DNA of 64,000 nucleotides. Origin: Geomonas oryzisoli (GTDB lineage Bacteria; Desulfobacterota; Desulfuromonadia; Geobacterales; Geobacteraceae). The notes beneath the pieces were generated by a model. That model was not told the DNA's origin, searched no databases, and was given only the letters and a program-made list of their open reading frames with translations. The position numbers and the translations under genes are program-made. Location of the stretch: the NCBI RefSeq assembly GCF_018986915.1, contig NZ_CP076723.1, positions 3,133,501 to 3,197,500 of the forward strand, in the 5' to 3' direction. Shown one piece after another: positions 28,690-36,663 of this stretch; positions within the stretch are counted from its first letter, which is position 1, and each line of letters opens with the position of its first letter.

Positions 28690-30336
28690 TTACGCGAGGC
28701 TCGCTTTCAGGTCTGCGTCGACGCTGCCGATCTGGCCGATGTTGAAGTTGTCGACCAGGAACTGCAATACGTTGGGCGACAGGTACGCCGGAAGCGCGGG
28801 CCCCAGCTTGATGTTCTTCACACCCAGGTACAAGAGCGACAACAGGATGACGTGTGCCTTCTGCTCGTACCAGGAAAGGATGAAGGAGAGCGGCAGGTCG
28901 TTCAGCCCGCAATTGAAGGCACCGGCCAGGGCCGAGGCGATCTGTACGGCGGAGTAGGCGTCGTTGCACTGGCCGACGTCCAGAAGACGCGGGATGCCGC
29001 CGATGTCGCCAAACTCGAGCTTGTTGAAACGGTACTTGCCGCAGGCAAGGGTCAGGATGACGCAGTCCTTGGGCACTTTCTCGGCAAACTCGGTGTAGTA
29101 GTTACGGCCGCTCTTCGCGCCGTCGCAACCGCCGATCAGGAAGAAGTGCTTCACCGCCCCCGCCTTCACCGCCTCGATCACCTTGTCCGCCACACCCAAT
29201 ACGGCGTTGTGGCCGAAACCGGTCAGGATCTCCTGACCCGGAGCGTCAGGCATGTCGGGACATTCAAGGGCCTTGTTGATCACCTCGTCGAACTTGTAAC
29301 CGGTCAGGTGCTTGGCGCCGGGCCACCCCACTTCGCCCCAGGTGAACAAGCGGTCCTTGTAGCTGTCCGCCGGACGCTGGATACAGTTGGTGTTGAAGAT
29401 GATGGCGCCGGGGAAGTTCGGGAACTCCTTGGCCTGGTCCTGCCACGCACCGCCGAAGTTGCCGTAGAGGTGCGAGTACTTCTTCAAGCCCGGGTAGCCG
29501 TGGGCCGGCAGCATCTCGCCGTGGGTGTAGATGTCGATCCCCTTCCCTTCGGTCTGCTTCAAGAGCTCTTCGAGCATGCGCAGGTCGTGGCCGGAAACGA
29601 GGATGCCCTTGTTCTTGCGGGTGCCGAGCTGGACCTTGGTCGGGACCGGGTGCCCGTAGTGCTCGACATGCCCGGTGTTCAGCATCTCCATGACCTTGAT
29701 GTTCAGCTTGCCGCACTCCATGGCGATGCCCACGAAATCCATGAGCCCCTTGGTGGTGTCGGTGGTGGCGGCAAGTGCGCTGTGGAAGAAGGCGAACACC
29801 TCCTCGTCGGTCTTGCCGAGGATGAAAGCGTGGTTCGCATAGGCGGCCATACCCTTCAGGCCGTAGATGATGATCTCGATGGCGGAGAGGATGTCGGGGT
29901 CGCTGTGCTGGCTCTTCACGCCGTGCTCCTGCCCCTGCGCCACCAGCCCCTCCAGGTTGTCGGCGATCACCCACGCGGCCGGGCCGTCGTTAATGGCGGG
30001 AGCAGCCGCGCCGTTCTTCGCGCGGTAGGCGCTCTCGTACAACGCCTTCACCTGTTCCTTCAGGTCATAGCACTTCCTCAGCTTACCCGCCAGCTGCACC
30101 GGATCGAAATCGACGTTGGTGACGGTGGTGAAAAGCCCCTCGATGAGGAACATGTCGGCGACGGTGTTGCGCGCGTCCAGCGCCCTTGCCTTGTCAGCGT
30201 AAATGGCCAGCCCCTTGAGACCGTACATCATCAAGTCCAGTAACGCGGCGACCTCGGGATTCTTGCCACATACCCCAACTACCTCGCACCCGGTTCCTTT
30301 GGCGGCCTGCTCACATTGACGGCAGAACATCGACAT
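28690..30336 (-). CDS. hcp: Hydroxylamine reductase / hybrid-cluster protein, class I
   Basis: Hcp carries a hybrid 4Fe-2O-2S cluster and reduces NO or hydroxylamine in anaerobes under nitrosative stress. The 548 residues begin MSMFCRQCEQ with cysteines at 5, 8, 17 and 23 (C-x2-C-x8-C-x5-C), the class I spacing that holds a cubane cluster. Hybrid-cluster ligands are visible in NTNCIQRP, LACGKYRFNK and DVGQCNDAY. The ATG at 30336 has AAGGGGG upstream; a frame extending to 30411 would start in the promoter. It has its own promoter, FNR-type box and terminator. Confidence 0.96.
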   Translation of the reverse strand: MSMFCRQCEQAAKGTGCEVVGVCGKNPEVAALLDLMMYGLKGLAIYADKARALDARNTVADMFLIEGLFTTVTNVDFDPVQLAGKLRKCYDLKEQVKALYESAYRAKNGAAAPAINDGPAAWVIADNLEGLVAQGQEHGVKSQHSDPDILSAIEIIIYGLKGMAAYANHAFILGKTDEEVFAFFHSALAATTDTTKGLMDFVGIAMECGKLNIKVMEMLNTGHVEHYGHPVPTKVQLGTRKNKGILVSGHDLRMLEELLKQTEGKGIDIYTHGEMLPAHGYPGLKKYSHLYGNFGGAWQDQAKEFPNFPGAIIFNTNCIQRPADSYKDRLFTWGEVGWPGAKHLTGYKFDEVINKALECPDMPDAPGQEILTGFGHNAVLGVADKVIEAVKAGAVKHFFLIGGCDGAKSGRNYYTEFAEKVPKDCVILTLACGKYRFNKLEFGDIGGIPRLLDVGQCNDAYSAVQIASALAGAFNCGLNDLPLSFILSWYEQKAHVILLSLLYLGVKNIKLGPALPAYLSPNVLQFLVDNFNIGQIGSVDADLKASLA

Positions 30337-30388
30337 ACTGATTCCCCCTTTTCTATTGAAGTCACTAGGAAAATTCGAAAACTGATTT

Positions 30389-30416
30389 ACTATATCTGGA
30401 AAGATTTCCATTTCAA
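30389..30416 (-). promoter_or_regulatory. hcp promoter with a palindrome in the spacer
   Basis: TTGAAA (30411-30416) and TATAGT (30389-30394) are spaced by 16 bp. Within the spacer is a perfect inverted repeat TGGAAA-N2-TTTCCA (30397-30410). Confidence 0.65.
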
Positions 30417-30434
30417 TAGCAGTCGAGCCAAAAT

Positions 30435-30448
30435 TTGAATTAAATCAA
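30435..30448 (-). promoter_or_regulatory. FNR/CRP-type box upstream of hcp
   Basis: Reading on the minus strand, TTGATTTAATTCAA matches TTGAT-N4-ATCAA with one mismatch. Its centre is about 60 bp upstream of the predicted start, the class I activation position. Confidence 0.6.
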
Positions 30449-30535
30449 GCTAATACAATAAACGAGCTTTCTCTGAGCCAGAAGGATGAACGGCAAAGAC
30501 AGGTCAATGCCTGTCGATGCCTCGGGAGTCGACAG

Positions 30536-30712
30536 ATGGGAAAGGACAGCAAGACGCTCTGCAAGTGGGATAAGGACGAGATAAAGGACAACCTGAAAGA
30601 ACTCAAGAAGATCGTCGCGGAGCCGCGCTACGTCTGCAAGAAATGCGGCCGCGCGGCAAAAAAAGAGGAACACCTTTGCAAGCCCGAACCTCTGGATAAG
30701 AAGGATGGCTAG
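30536..30712 (+). CDS. Small lysine-rich Cys-motif protein, unknown function
   Basis: A 58-residue ORF starting MGKDSKTLCKWDKDEIKDNL and ending PEPLDKKDG. It carries a CKKC pair and a later cysteine (HLCKP), a partial zinc-ribbon pattern, and is very rich in Lys, Asp and Glu. GGGAG sits seven bases before the ATG. It overlaps the convergent coiled-coil gene by 4 bp. It lies divergent from hcp across a shared upstream region of about 200 bp. Function is unknown. Confidence 0.65.
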   Translation: MGKDSKTLCKWDKDEIKDNLKELKKIVAEPRYVCKKCGRAAKKEEHLCKPEPLDKKDG

Positions 30713-31374
30713 GACGCCCCCTTCGCTTCACCGGGGGCGGGGCCTTCGTTGAGCCACTTCATCATGACGCTGCTCATGGGATTGCGCCTGCGGAATTCGT
30801 TGCGCACGAAGTCCATGAGCCGGTTTAACAGGTCCTCGAACTGCGCCCATTCCCTCTTCAGGTCTTCGACGGCCGAGGTGTTCTGCGGGTCCCTCTGTAC
30901 CCGGTGCAGCAGTTCCTCCAGGCGCTCCTGGGCCGCTTTCTGCTGGGTCAGGAGGTCTTTCCCCGTCCTGGTGAATTCATCCGAGAGAAAGAGGCTCTGC
31001 TTCTGGAAGATCTCCGAAAAACTCTCGCCGGTGCCCCTTATGGTCCTCAACTGTTTCTCCGCCTGGGTCCGCTCCCCCTGCCCTATCGAAGCCAGGAATT
31101 CCCTCCCCAGCCGCAACTGGTCGATGAGGGTGGCGTAGAGCCTCGCCAGGGCATCGGATTTGTTCTCCTGCTGGACGATCTGCTCGCAAAGCCCCTCCCG
31201 GAACAGCTTCAGGGCCCGCTCCGCCTCGCCCTGCATGCGCACCCGGAAATCATGGCAACTCTGCTGGGTCACCTGCCTGATGAAGAAATTGACGGCCCAA
31301 TAGGTCGCCCCTATCCAGATGACAAGGAGTGTGGCACCGGCCGCACAGTAATAGATCAGTTCGCTGGTACTCAT
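30709..31374 (-). CDS. Membrane-anchored coiled-coil protein, unknown function
   Basis: A 221-residue protein with one N-terminal membrane segment (about 8-33, IYYCAAGATLLVIWIGATYW). A long charged helical region (about 40-200), rich in Glu, Gln, Arg and Leu, follows and is probably coiled coil. No catalytic motif is seen. The layout resembles RmuC-like or chemoreceptor-signalling anchors without their domains, so no function is assigned. Confidence 0.65.
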   Translation of the reverse strand: MSTSELIYYCAAGATLLVIWIGATYWAVNFFIRQVTQQSCHDFRVRMQGEAERALKLFREGLCEQIVQQENKSDALARLYATLIDQLRLGREFLASIGQGERTQAEKQLRTIRGTGESFSEIFQKQSLFLSDEFTRTGKDLLTQQKAAQERLEELLHRVQRDPQNTSAVEDLKREWAQFEDLLNRLMDFVRNEFRRRNPMSSVMMKWLNEGPAPGEAKGAS

Positions 31375-31551
31375 ATGACTCCTCCGGACGGGATCGCCCT
31401 CTATTCTGCGGGGGGACCGACGTCATCAACCTTGGCAAAGGGATCCGCTTCAGTCAACAAGGGACATCCTGCTACCTTGTCTATCGGCATTTCTGCAGGT
31501 TTCTGCAGGTAAAAGAGGGGGGCTCAGACACAAAATGCAAATCCCCCCTGG

Positions 31552-31571
31552 CCCCCCTTTGACAAGGGGGG
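31552..31571. repeat. C/G-run palindromic repeat
   Basis: CCCCCCTT-TGAC-AAGGGGGG, an 8-bp stem with a 4-nt loop. There is no T tract, so it is probably a repeat rather than a terminator. Confidence 0.55.
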
Positions 31572-31583
31572 GACGTTGAGGGG

Positions 31584-31613
31584 GGGGACTGGCTCCGCCA
31601 GGTGCCTGTCCCC
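31584..31613. repeat. REP-like palindrome, family A
   Basis: Identical in core to 23882-23911, and followed by related flanking sequence at 31639-31668. Confidence 0.8.
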
Positions 31614-31675
31614 TTTTGGTTATGTCCCCTTTTGGCTAGAGAAGATCGCTGAGCTGAAAGGTGCGTTCCGCTAAA

Positions 31676-31703
31676 GGGACAGGCACCTGACGGAGCCTGT
31701 CCC
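31676..31703. repeat. REP-like palindrome, family A (opposite orientation)
   Basis: GGGACAGGCACCTGACGGAG then CCTGTCCC. It is inverted relative to the element 70 bp upstream, so the two form a pair. Confidence 0.78.
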
Positions 31704-31958
31704 TTCCTCTGGAGAACCTAAATGACGCCGTATACAGGGGGAACGCTTGCTAAATGCCGATAACAACTTAAACTGACACTTTGTTATTGTACGATCATTG
31801 GACGTTACTCTGACACACTCCTTGCCTCAATCAGACAAAATCACGGCAGTTCCGATATTTATGACTTAGGCTTGCGACTACTAAGCGACGGGCTCCGATA
31901 CTGCAGACCCGTCGTTCATATGTCGCGGCACTGATCCATTCATCTCCAGGAGGACGGC

Positions 31959-33362
31959 ATGAACCAACAGGAAGGGTATGCTGACGACATCGTCAAAGGG
32001 TTTGTGATCTGGAGCATGGTATGGGGGCTGGTGGCCGTGCTGGTCGGCGTCTTCATCTCGTTCCAGATCGCCTTCCCGCAGCTCAACTTCCCCCCCTACC
32101 TCACCTACGGCCGGCTGCGCCCGATCCATACCAACGCCGGGATCTTCGGCTGGGGCATCGGCAGCTTCATGGCCTTCTTCATCTACATCACCCAGCGCCT
32201 GACGCGAACGAGCCTGTGGAGCCCCGGGCTGGCCAAAGCCCAACTCTGGCTCTTCAATGTGGTGATCGCGCTGGCGGCGGTCACGCTGGCGATGGGGATG
32301 AACCGCTCCAAGGAATACGCCGAGCTGGAATGGCCGGTGGCGAGCCTGGTGGTCGTGCTTTGGGTCATCTTCGCGGTGAACATCGTGATGACCATCGTGA
32401 AAAGACGCGAGGAGCAGATGTACATCTCGCTCTGGTACATCCTGGCCACGCTGGTCGGGGTCGCCGTGCTCTACCTGGTCAACAACGCCTCCATTCCCGT
32501 CTCGCTCACCAAGTCCTACTCTGCCTACGCGGGCGCCAACGACGCCAACGTGCAGTGGTGGTACGGGCACAACGCGGTGGCGATGGTGCTCACCACGCCG
32601 CCTCTGGCGATCTTCTACTATTTCCTCCCCAAGGCGACCGGGGTCCCCATCTACAGCCATCGCATGGGGGTGATCGCCTTCTGGAGCCTCATCTTCATGT
32701 ACCTCTGGACCGGGGCACACCACCTGCTCTGGGCGCCGGTGCCGGACTGGGTGCAGACGCTCGCCATGGCCTTCTCGGTGATGCTGATCGCCCCCTCCTG
32801 GGCCGCGGTCTTCAACGGCTACTTCTCCATGAACGGGCAATGGCACCAGATGCGCGAGAACTACCTGGTCAAGTTCCTGATCTTCGGCATCACCTTCTAC
32901 GGCCTGCAGACGCTGCAGGGTCCGTCGCAGTCGGTCCGCACTTTCTCCGCCTTCATCCATTTCACCGACTGGGTGCCGGGACACGTGCACATGGGGACGC
33001 TCGGATGGGTCTCCCTGGTGCTCTTCGCCGCCATCTACTATACGATCCCCAGGCTCTACCACACCGAGATCTACAGTATCGGTCTGGCCAACGTGCACTT
33101 CTGGCTGGTCCTGACCGGGCAGCTCATCTTCTCCATCACCATGTGGATCGCGGGGGTACAGCAGGCGGCGATGCTGAACGCCACCAACCCGGACGGCAGC
33201 CTGCACTACAGCTTCATCGAAACCCTGGTGGAACTCTACCCGTACTGGCACATGCGGGCCTTGGGCGGGGTGATCTATCTCGCGGGGCTCCTCGTCTTCC
33301 TCTACAACATCTACCAGACCATCGCCGGCGCCAAGACCCAGGCCGTGGCGCAAAGAGCCTAG
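31959..33362 (+). CDS. ccoN: cbb3-type cytochrome c oxidase subunit I
   Basis: CcoN is the catalytic subunit of the high-affinity cbb3 oxidase. The 467 residues form about twelve membrane helices. Heme and copper ligands are visible in RPIHTNAGIFGWG, WYGHNAVAMVL, TGAHHLLWAPVP and VPGHVHMGTLGWV. AGGAGG precedes the ATG by six bases. It starts an eight-gene structural and assembly cluster running to ccoS. Like other cbb3 enzymes it should support respiration at very low oxygen. Confidence 0.95.
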   Translation: MNQQEGYADDIVKGFVIWSMVWGLVAVLVGVFISFQIAFPQLNFPPYLTYGRLRPIHTNAGIFGWGIGSFMAFFIYITQRLTRTSLWSPGLAKAQLWLFNVVIALAAVTLAMGMNRSKEYAELEWPVASLVVVLWVIFAVNIVMTIVKRREEQMYISLWYILATLVGVAVLYLVNNASIPVSLTKSYSAYAGANDANVQWWYGHNAVAMVLTTPPLAIFYYFLPKATGVPIYSHRMGVIAFWSLIFMYLWTGAHHLLWAPVPDWVQTLAMAFSVMLIAPSWAAVFNGYFSMNGQWHQMRENYLVKFLIFGITFYGLQTLQGPSQSVRTFSAFIHFTDWVPGHVHMGTLGWVSLVLFAAIYYTIPRLYHTEIYSIGLANVHFWLVLTGQLIFSITMWIAGVQQAAMLNATNPDGSLHYSFIETLVELYPYWHMRALGGVIYLAGLLVFLYNIYQTIAGAKTQAVAQRA

Positions 33363-33374
33363 GGAGGAGACGCC

Positions 33375-34238
33375 ATGATAGAGAAGAAACCGATCATATT
33401 CCTGCTCCTGGCCACCGCCACCATCCTGGTCGGCACCATCATCACCATGGTGCTCCCTTTCCGGTGGATCAACGACCCGAAGCTCGCCATCGCCTCGGTG
33501 AAGCCGTACACGCCGCTGCAGCTCGAGGGGCGTGACATCTACATCCGCGAGGGTTGCAACAACTGCCACACCCAGACCGTGCGCCCGCTCCTCTCCGACA
33601 CCGAGCGCTACGGCGAATATTCCAAAAGTGGCGAATTCGTATACGACCAGCCGTTCCTGTGGGGCTCACGCAGAAACGGACCGGATCTCGCGCGCATCGG
33701 CGGCAAGTACCCCGACGCCTGGCACGTGAAGCACATGAAGGACCCGCGCGCCATGGTGCCGCGTTCCAACATGCCCTCCTACGACTTCCTGAACCGGCCG
33801 CTCGACACGAGCCTCTCCGAGAAGAAGATGAAGGCCCTCAAGTTCCCGTACACCCAGGCGGACCTCGACGCGCTGAAAGGCAAGAGCGAGATGGACGCCA
33901 TCATCGCCTACATGCAGAAGGTGGGCAACGACATCCCCTGGAGAAAGACCGGCAAGGCCGAGGTGCTGGGCGAGTTGAAGAACCCGTTCCAGGACAACAT
34001 GAGCGTCCTCCCCGAGGGACAGAAGCTCTACGCCGAGCACTGCGCCCAATGCCACGGCATCGAGCTGAAGGGCGAGGTGGGGCCGGACCTGCGCGACATG
34101 GACCAGCCTGACTCCAAGGTGTTCGCCACGGTGTACAGCGGCATCGCCGCGGGCGGCATGCCGGCCTTCGGCGACACGCTGGGCAAGGAGCGGACCTGGA
34201 AGGTGGTTACCTACCTGAAATCCGTGCACAAGCACTGA
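33375..34238 (+). CDS. ccoO: cbb3 oxidase subunit II fused to an extra cytochrome c domain
   Basis: CcoO anchors a periplasmic heme c that passes electrons to CcoN. The N-terminal part has a membrane helix (about 7-27), the CcoO heme site CNNCH at 61-65 and RRNGPDLARIGGKYPDAWH. Beyond about residue 200 a second cytochrome c domain follows with CAQCH at 223-227 and a GGMPAFG methionine loop. CcoO is usually monoheme and about 200-240 residues; this one has 287. The added domain may replace one of the two hemes of CcoP, which here has only one. Confidence 0.9.
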   Translation: MIEKKPIIFLLLATATILVGTIITMVLPFRWINDPKLAIASVKPYTPLQLEGRDIYIREGCNNCHTQTVRPLLSDTERYGEYSKSGEFVYDQPFLWGSRRNGPDLARIGGKYPDAWHVKHMKDPRAMVPRSNMPSYDFLNRPLDTSLSEKKMKALKFPYTQADLDALKGKSEMDAIIAYMQKVGNDIPWRKTGKAEVLGELKNPFQDNMSVLPEGQKLYAEHCAQCHGIELKGEVGPDLRDMDQPDSKVFATVYSGIAAGGMPAFGDTLGKERTWKVVTYLKSVHKH

Positions 34239-34239
34239 T

Positions 34240-34389
34240 ATGGACGGCGCCAGCATCTACTACCTGGGGGTCACCCTGATCCTGTTCCTGGTCTTCGCCG
34301 CCATCGTGGTGCGCACCTACAGCCGCAAGCACCGGGAAAAGGGGGAAGAGCCCAAGTTCCGCATGATGAACGACGACAAACCTAAGTAA
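34240..34389 (+). CDS. ccoQ: cbb3 oxidase small subunit CcoQ
   Basis: A 49-residue protein beginning one base after the ccoO stop: MDGASIYYLGVTLILFLVFA followed by a basic stretch VVRTYSRKHREKG. One membrane helix plus a charged cytoplasmic tail is the FixQ/CcoQ layout, and position in the operon supports it. CcoQ stabilises the oxidase. Confidence 0.8.
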   Translation: MDGASIYYLGVTLILFLVFAAIVVRTYSRKHREKGEEPKFRMMNDDKPK

Positions 34390-34419
34390 GAGGACCATCT
34401 TGAGACGTAGGAAGACGAA

Positions 34420-34448
34420 GGGGACAGGCACCTACGGAGCCAGTCCCC
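34420..34448. repeat. REP-like palindrome, family A, inside the cco operon
   Basis: GGGGACAGGCACCTACGGAG then CCAGTCCCC, lying between ccoQ and ccoP. It may affect mRNA stability or relative expression. Confidence 0.78.
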
Positions 34449-34475
34449 GCTAAAAAGCGAGCAAAGGAGGACGCG

Positions 34476-34967
34476 ATGTCCGACGAAAATAAAGAGTACG
34501 ACGGCATCAGGTACCGGGCGGAGAAAAGCTCTCCGCTGGTGTTCAGGATCCTGTACTTCGGGCTGTGGGCCTGGGGGATCATCTTCATGGCCTACTACCT
34601 GTTCAGCGGCTGGAGTTCCTACGGCGAGTTCGACCAGATCAAGAAGGCCAAGGAGGCGCGCCTCGCCGTACAGCAGGAAAAGGGAGCAGCCGGACAGGCG
34701 GTTCCGACCAGCAAGGAAATCAAGAGCACCGACCTCGCCGAGGCAGGGAAGAAGGAGTTCGCCGCCCGCTGTGCCTCCTGCCACGGCGCCGACGGCAAGG
34801 GGGGGATCGGCCCCGACCTGACCGCCAAAAAGTACAAGTACGGCAGGACCGCCCCCGAGGTGACCGCGAGCATCAGTGACGGGCGCCCCGGCGGCATGCC
34901 CGGCTTCAAGAACGAGCTCTCCGGCGACAAGATCCAGGGGCTGGTCCAGTACGTCCTGTCGCTTTGA
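34476..34967 (+). CDS. ccoP: cbb3 oxidase subunit III, monoheme form
   Basis: The 163-residue protein has a cytoplasmic N-terminus containing DGIRYRAEKSSPLVF, a membrane helix (about 24-45) and a single cytochrome c domain with CASCH at 99-103 and a GGMPGF methionine loop. Typical CcoP has two hemes and about 290 residues, so one heme domain is missing. The preceding ccoO has gained one. AAAGGAGG precedes the ATG. The stop overlaps the TTG start of ccoG. Confidence 0.85.
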   Translation: MSDENKEYDGIRYRAEKSSPLVFRILYFGLWAWGIIFMAYYLFSGWSSYGEFDQIKKAKEARLAVQQEKGAAGQAVPTSKEIKSTDLAEAGKKEFAARCASCHGADGKGGIGPDLTAKKYKYGRTAPEVTASISDGRPGGMPGFKNELSGDKIQGLVQYVLSL

Positions 34968-36187
34968 AATCGGTCCCGCTGAAGAAGTGGCGCATCGCCC
35001 CCTGGCGTAAGGGGGCGCAGTGGCTGACGACCCTGCTCACCCTGGTGATCCCGTTCATCCGTCCCGGCGGCGAATCGCTGCTGCGGCTGGACGCGGGTAC
35101 CAGGACGCTCCTCTTCTTCGGGGCCAAGCTGCGCATCGAGGAGTTCTACCTGCTCCTCATCGTGGTGCTGATGCTGGTCTTCGCCTTCCTGTTTGTGACC
35201 ATGCTCTTTGGCAGGGTCTGGTGCGGCTGGCTCTGCCCCCAGACCACGCTGGCTGATCTCGCCGACTGGTTCGAGGCCCGCACCCGGGCGCTCCCGGCGC
35301 TGCCGCGGGGCGTGCTGAGGCAGCTGTGGCATCTCGCCCTCTCGGCGCTGGTCGCCGCCAACCTGGTCTGGTACTTCATCGACCCGCCCGATTTCTTCGG
35401 GAGGGTCGCGGCGGGACAGCTGGGCGCGGTGGCGGGGATCTCGCTGGCCGCAACGGCGCTGGTGGTGTACGTCGACCTCGCTTTCGTGCGGCGCCGGTTC
35501 TGCAAGAGCGTCTGTCCCTACGGTCGGATCCAGTTGATGACCATGGAGCGCGGCACGCTCACCCTGGAGTTCGACCCGGAGTTGAAGGGTGTCTGCCTGC
35601 GCTGCGGTGCCTGCGTCAAAGCCTGCCCCACCGGGATCGACATCCGCGACGGGCTGCAGATCGAGTGCATCAACTGCGGCCGCTGCCTGGACGCCTGCCG
35701 GGACGTGTTCGCCAAGCGCGGCACCGGCGGGTTGATCCACTACACGTTCGGACCGCCGGGCGCCGACGGGTCGCGGCCGGTGAACAAAAAGGCGCTCCTG
35801 CTGGGGGGCGTGCTCCTGTTGCTGGCGGGGCTGCTGGTCGCGGGGGTCGTCACGCGCAGGGAGGCGACGCTCAAGGTGCAGCGCGCCGAAAGCGGCGAGG
35901 TGAAGCGTCTGCCGGACGGCTCGCTGGTGAATTTCTATTCCGCCTACCTGGAGAACCGCGGCGGCATGTCCCGGAGCTTCACACTTGAGGCGGCGCCCCT
36001 GCCGGGGTACCGGGTGGAGCTGGTGGGCCCGGTGCGGGGCCTGGAACTGGCCGGCAACGCCAACAGAAAGATCGGGTTCGCCCTGAAGCTCCGTCCCATG
36101 CCGACGTCGGGGATGCAGGTAGAGCTGAAGCTCATCTCCGGCGGCAAGGTGGTGGCGACCAGCCCGCTGCCGGTAGCAGTGCAGTAA
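34964..36187 (+). CDS. ccoG: cbb3 oxidase accessory protein CcoG
   Basis: CcoG is a membrane 4Fe-4S protein, linked by studies in other bacteria to copper reduction for cbb3 assembly. The 407 residues have several membrane helices, a polyferredoxin motif WCGWLCPQTTLADL and two ferredoxin sites (CLRCGACVKACP and CINCGRCLDACRD). A C-terminal Ig-like domain (about 300-405) completes it. The start is TTG at 34964, overlapping the ccoP stop (TTGA). Confidence 0.92.
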   Translation: MKSVPLKKWRIAPWRKGAQWLTTLLTLVIPFIRPGGESLLRLDAGTRTLLFFGAKLRIEEFYLLLIVVLMLVFAFLFVTMLFGRVWCGWLCPQTTLADLADWFEARTRALPALPRGVLRQLWHLALSALVAANLVWYFIDPPDFFGRVAAGQLGAVAGISLAATALVVYVDLAFVRRRFCKSVCPYGRIQLMTMERGTLTLEFDPELKGVCLRCGACVKACPTGIDIRDGLQIECINCGRCLDACRDVFAKRGTGGLIHYTFGPPGADGSRPVNKKALLLGGVLLLLAGLLVAGVVTRREATLKVQRAESGEVKRLPDGSLVNFYSAYLENRGGMSRSFTLEAAPLPGYRVELVGPVRGLELAGNANRKIGFALKLRPMPTSGMQVELKLISGGKVVATSPLPVAVQ

Positions 36188-36207
36188 GAACAACCAAGGA
36201 AGGAACC

Positions 36208-36663
36208 ATGCGCACGAGAATTACCTTATCGTCCTGCCGGTGGCAGTTGGCCATCCTGCTCCTTTTGGCGGTATTTCTACTCGGGATGGGTACCAGCATG
36301 TACATCTCGTTCGAACGGGGGAGCCGGGTCACGGACGCGGACTACTACCGCAACGGGCTCAACTACGCGAAGACCAGCAGCGGCGCGTACAACCCGGGGC
36401 TTGACTGGGTCATGTCCGCCTCGCTTGCGGGGAGCGACCTGCAGGTACGGGTGCACGACGAGAAGGGGGCTCCGGTTGCCGGCGGGAGCCTCCTGTTCCA
36501 GACCAGGCACGGCAACGAGAAAGAGGTACTGACGCTGGCGGAATCCGCCCCCGGCGTCTTCGTCGCCCCGTGGCCGGTCTCGGGACAGGGCGAGCTGCGC
36601 GGCGAGCTCCTCTTCACCAAGGGAGAGGCGGTCGCCTCCCAGAAAGTGGTGTTCTTCAATTGA
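36208..36663 (+). CDS. ccoH: FixH/CcoH family assembly protein
   Basis: A 151-residue membrane-anchored protein with one N-terminal helix (about 13-33) and a periplasmic beta-rich domain; DADYYRNGLNYAKTS is a FixH-type feature. CcoH is needed for stable assembly of the cbb3 complex. AAGGAAGGAACC precedes the ATG, and the stop overlaps the ccoI start. Confidence 0.85.
   Translation: MRTRITLSSCRWQLAILLLLAVFLLGMGTSMYISFERGSRVTDADYYRNGLNYAKTSSGAYNPGLDWVMSASLAGSDLQVRVHDEKGAPVAGGSLLFQTRHGNEKEVLTLAESAPGVFVAPWPVSGQGELRGELLFTKGEAVASQKVVFFN

Larger units (their letters stand above)
31375..31958. other. Intergenic region upstream of ccoN, rich in palindromic repeats
   Basis: This 584-bp stretch has no supported gene. 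It holds a C/G-run palindrome (31552-31571) and two family A elements (31584-31613, 31676-31703). The remaining 245 bp is the ccoN leader. A hairpin with 7-bp arms (31886-31892 with 31908-31914) lies about 45 bp before ccoN. No convincing -35/-10 pair or FNR box was found, so the ccoN promoter remains unassigned. Confidence 0.6.
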
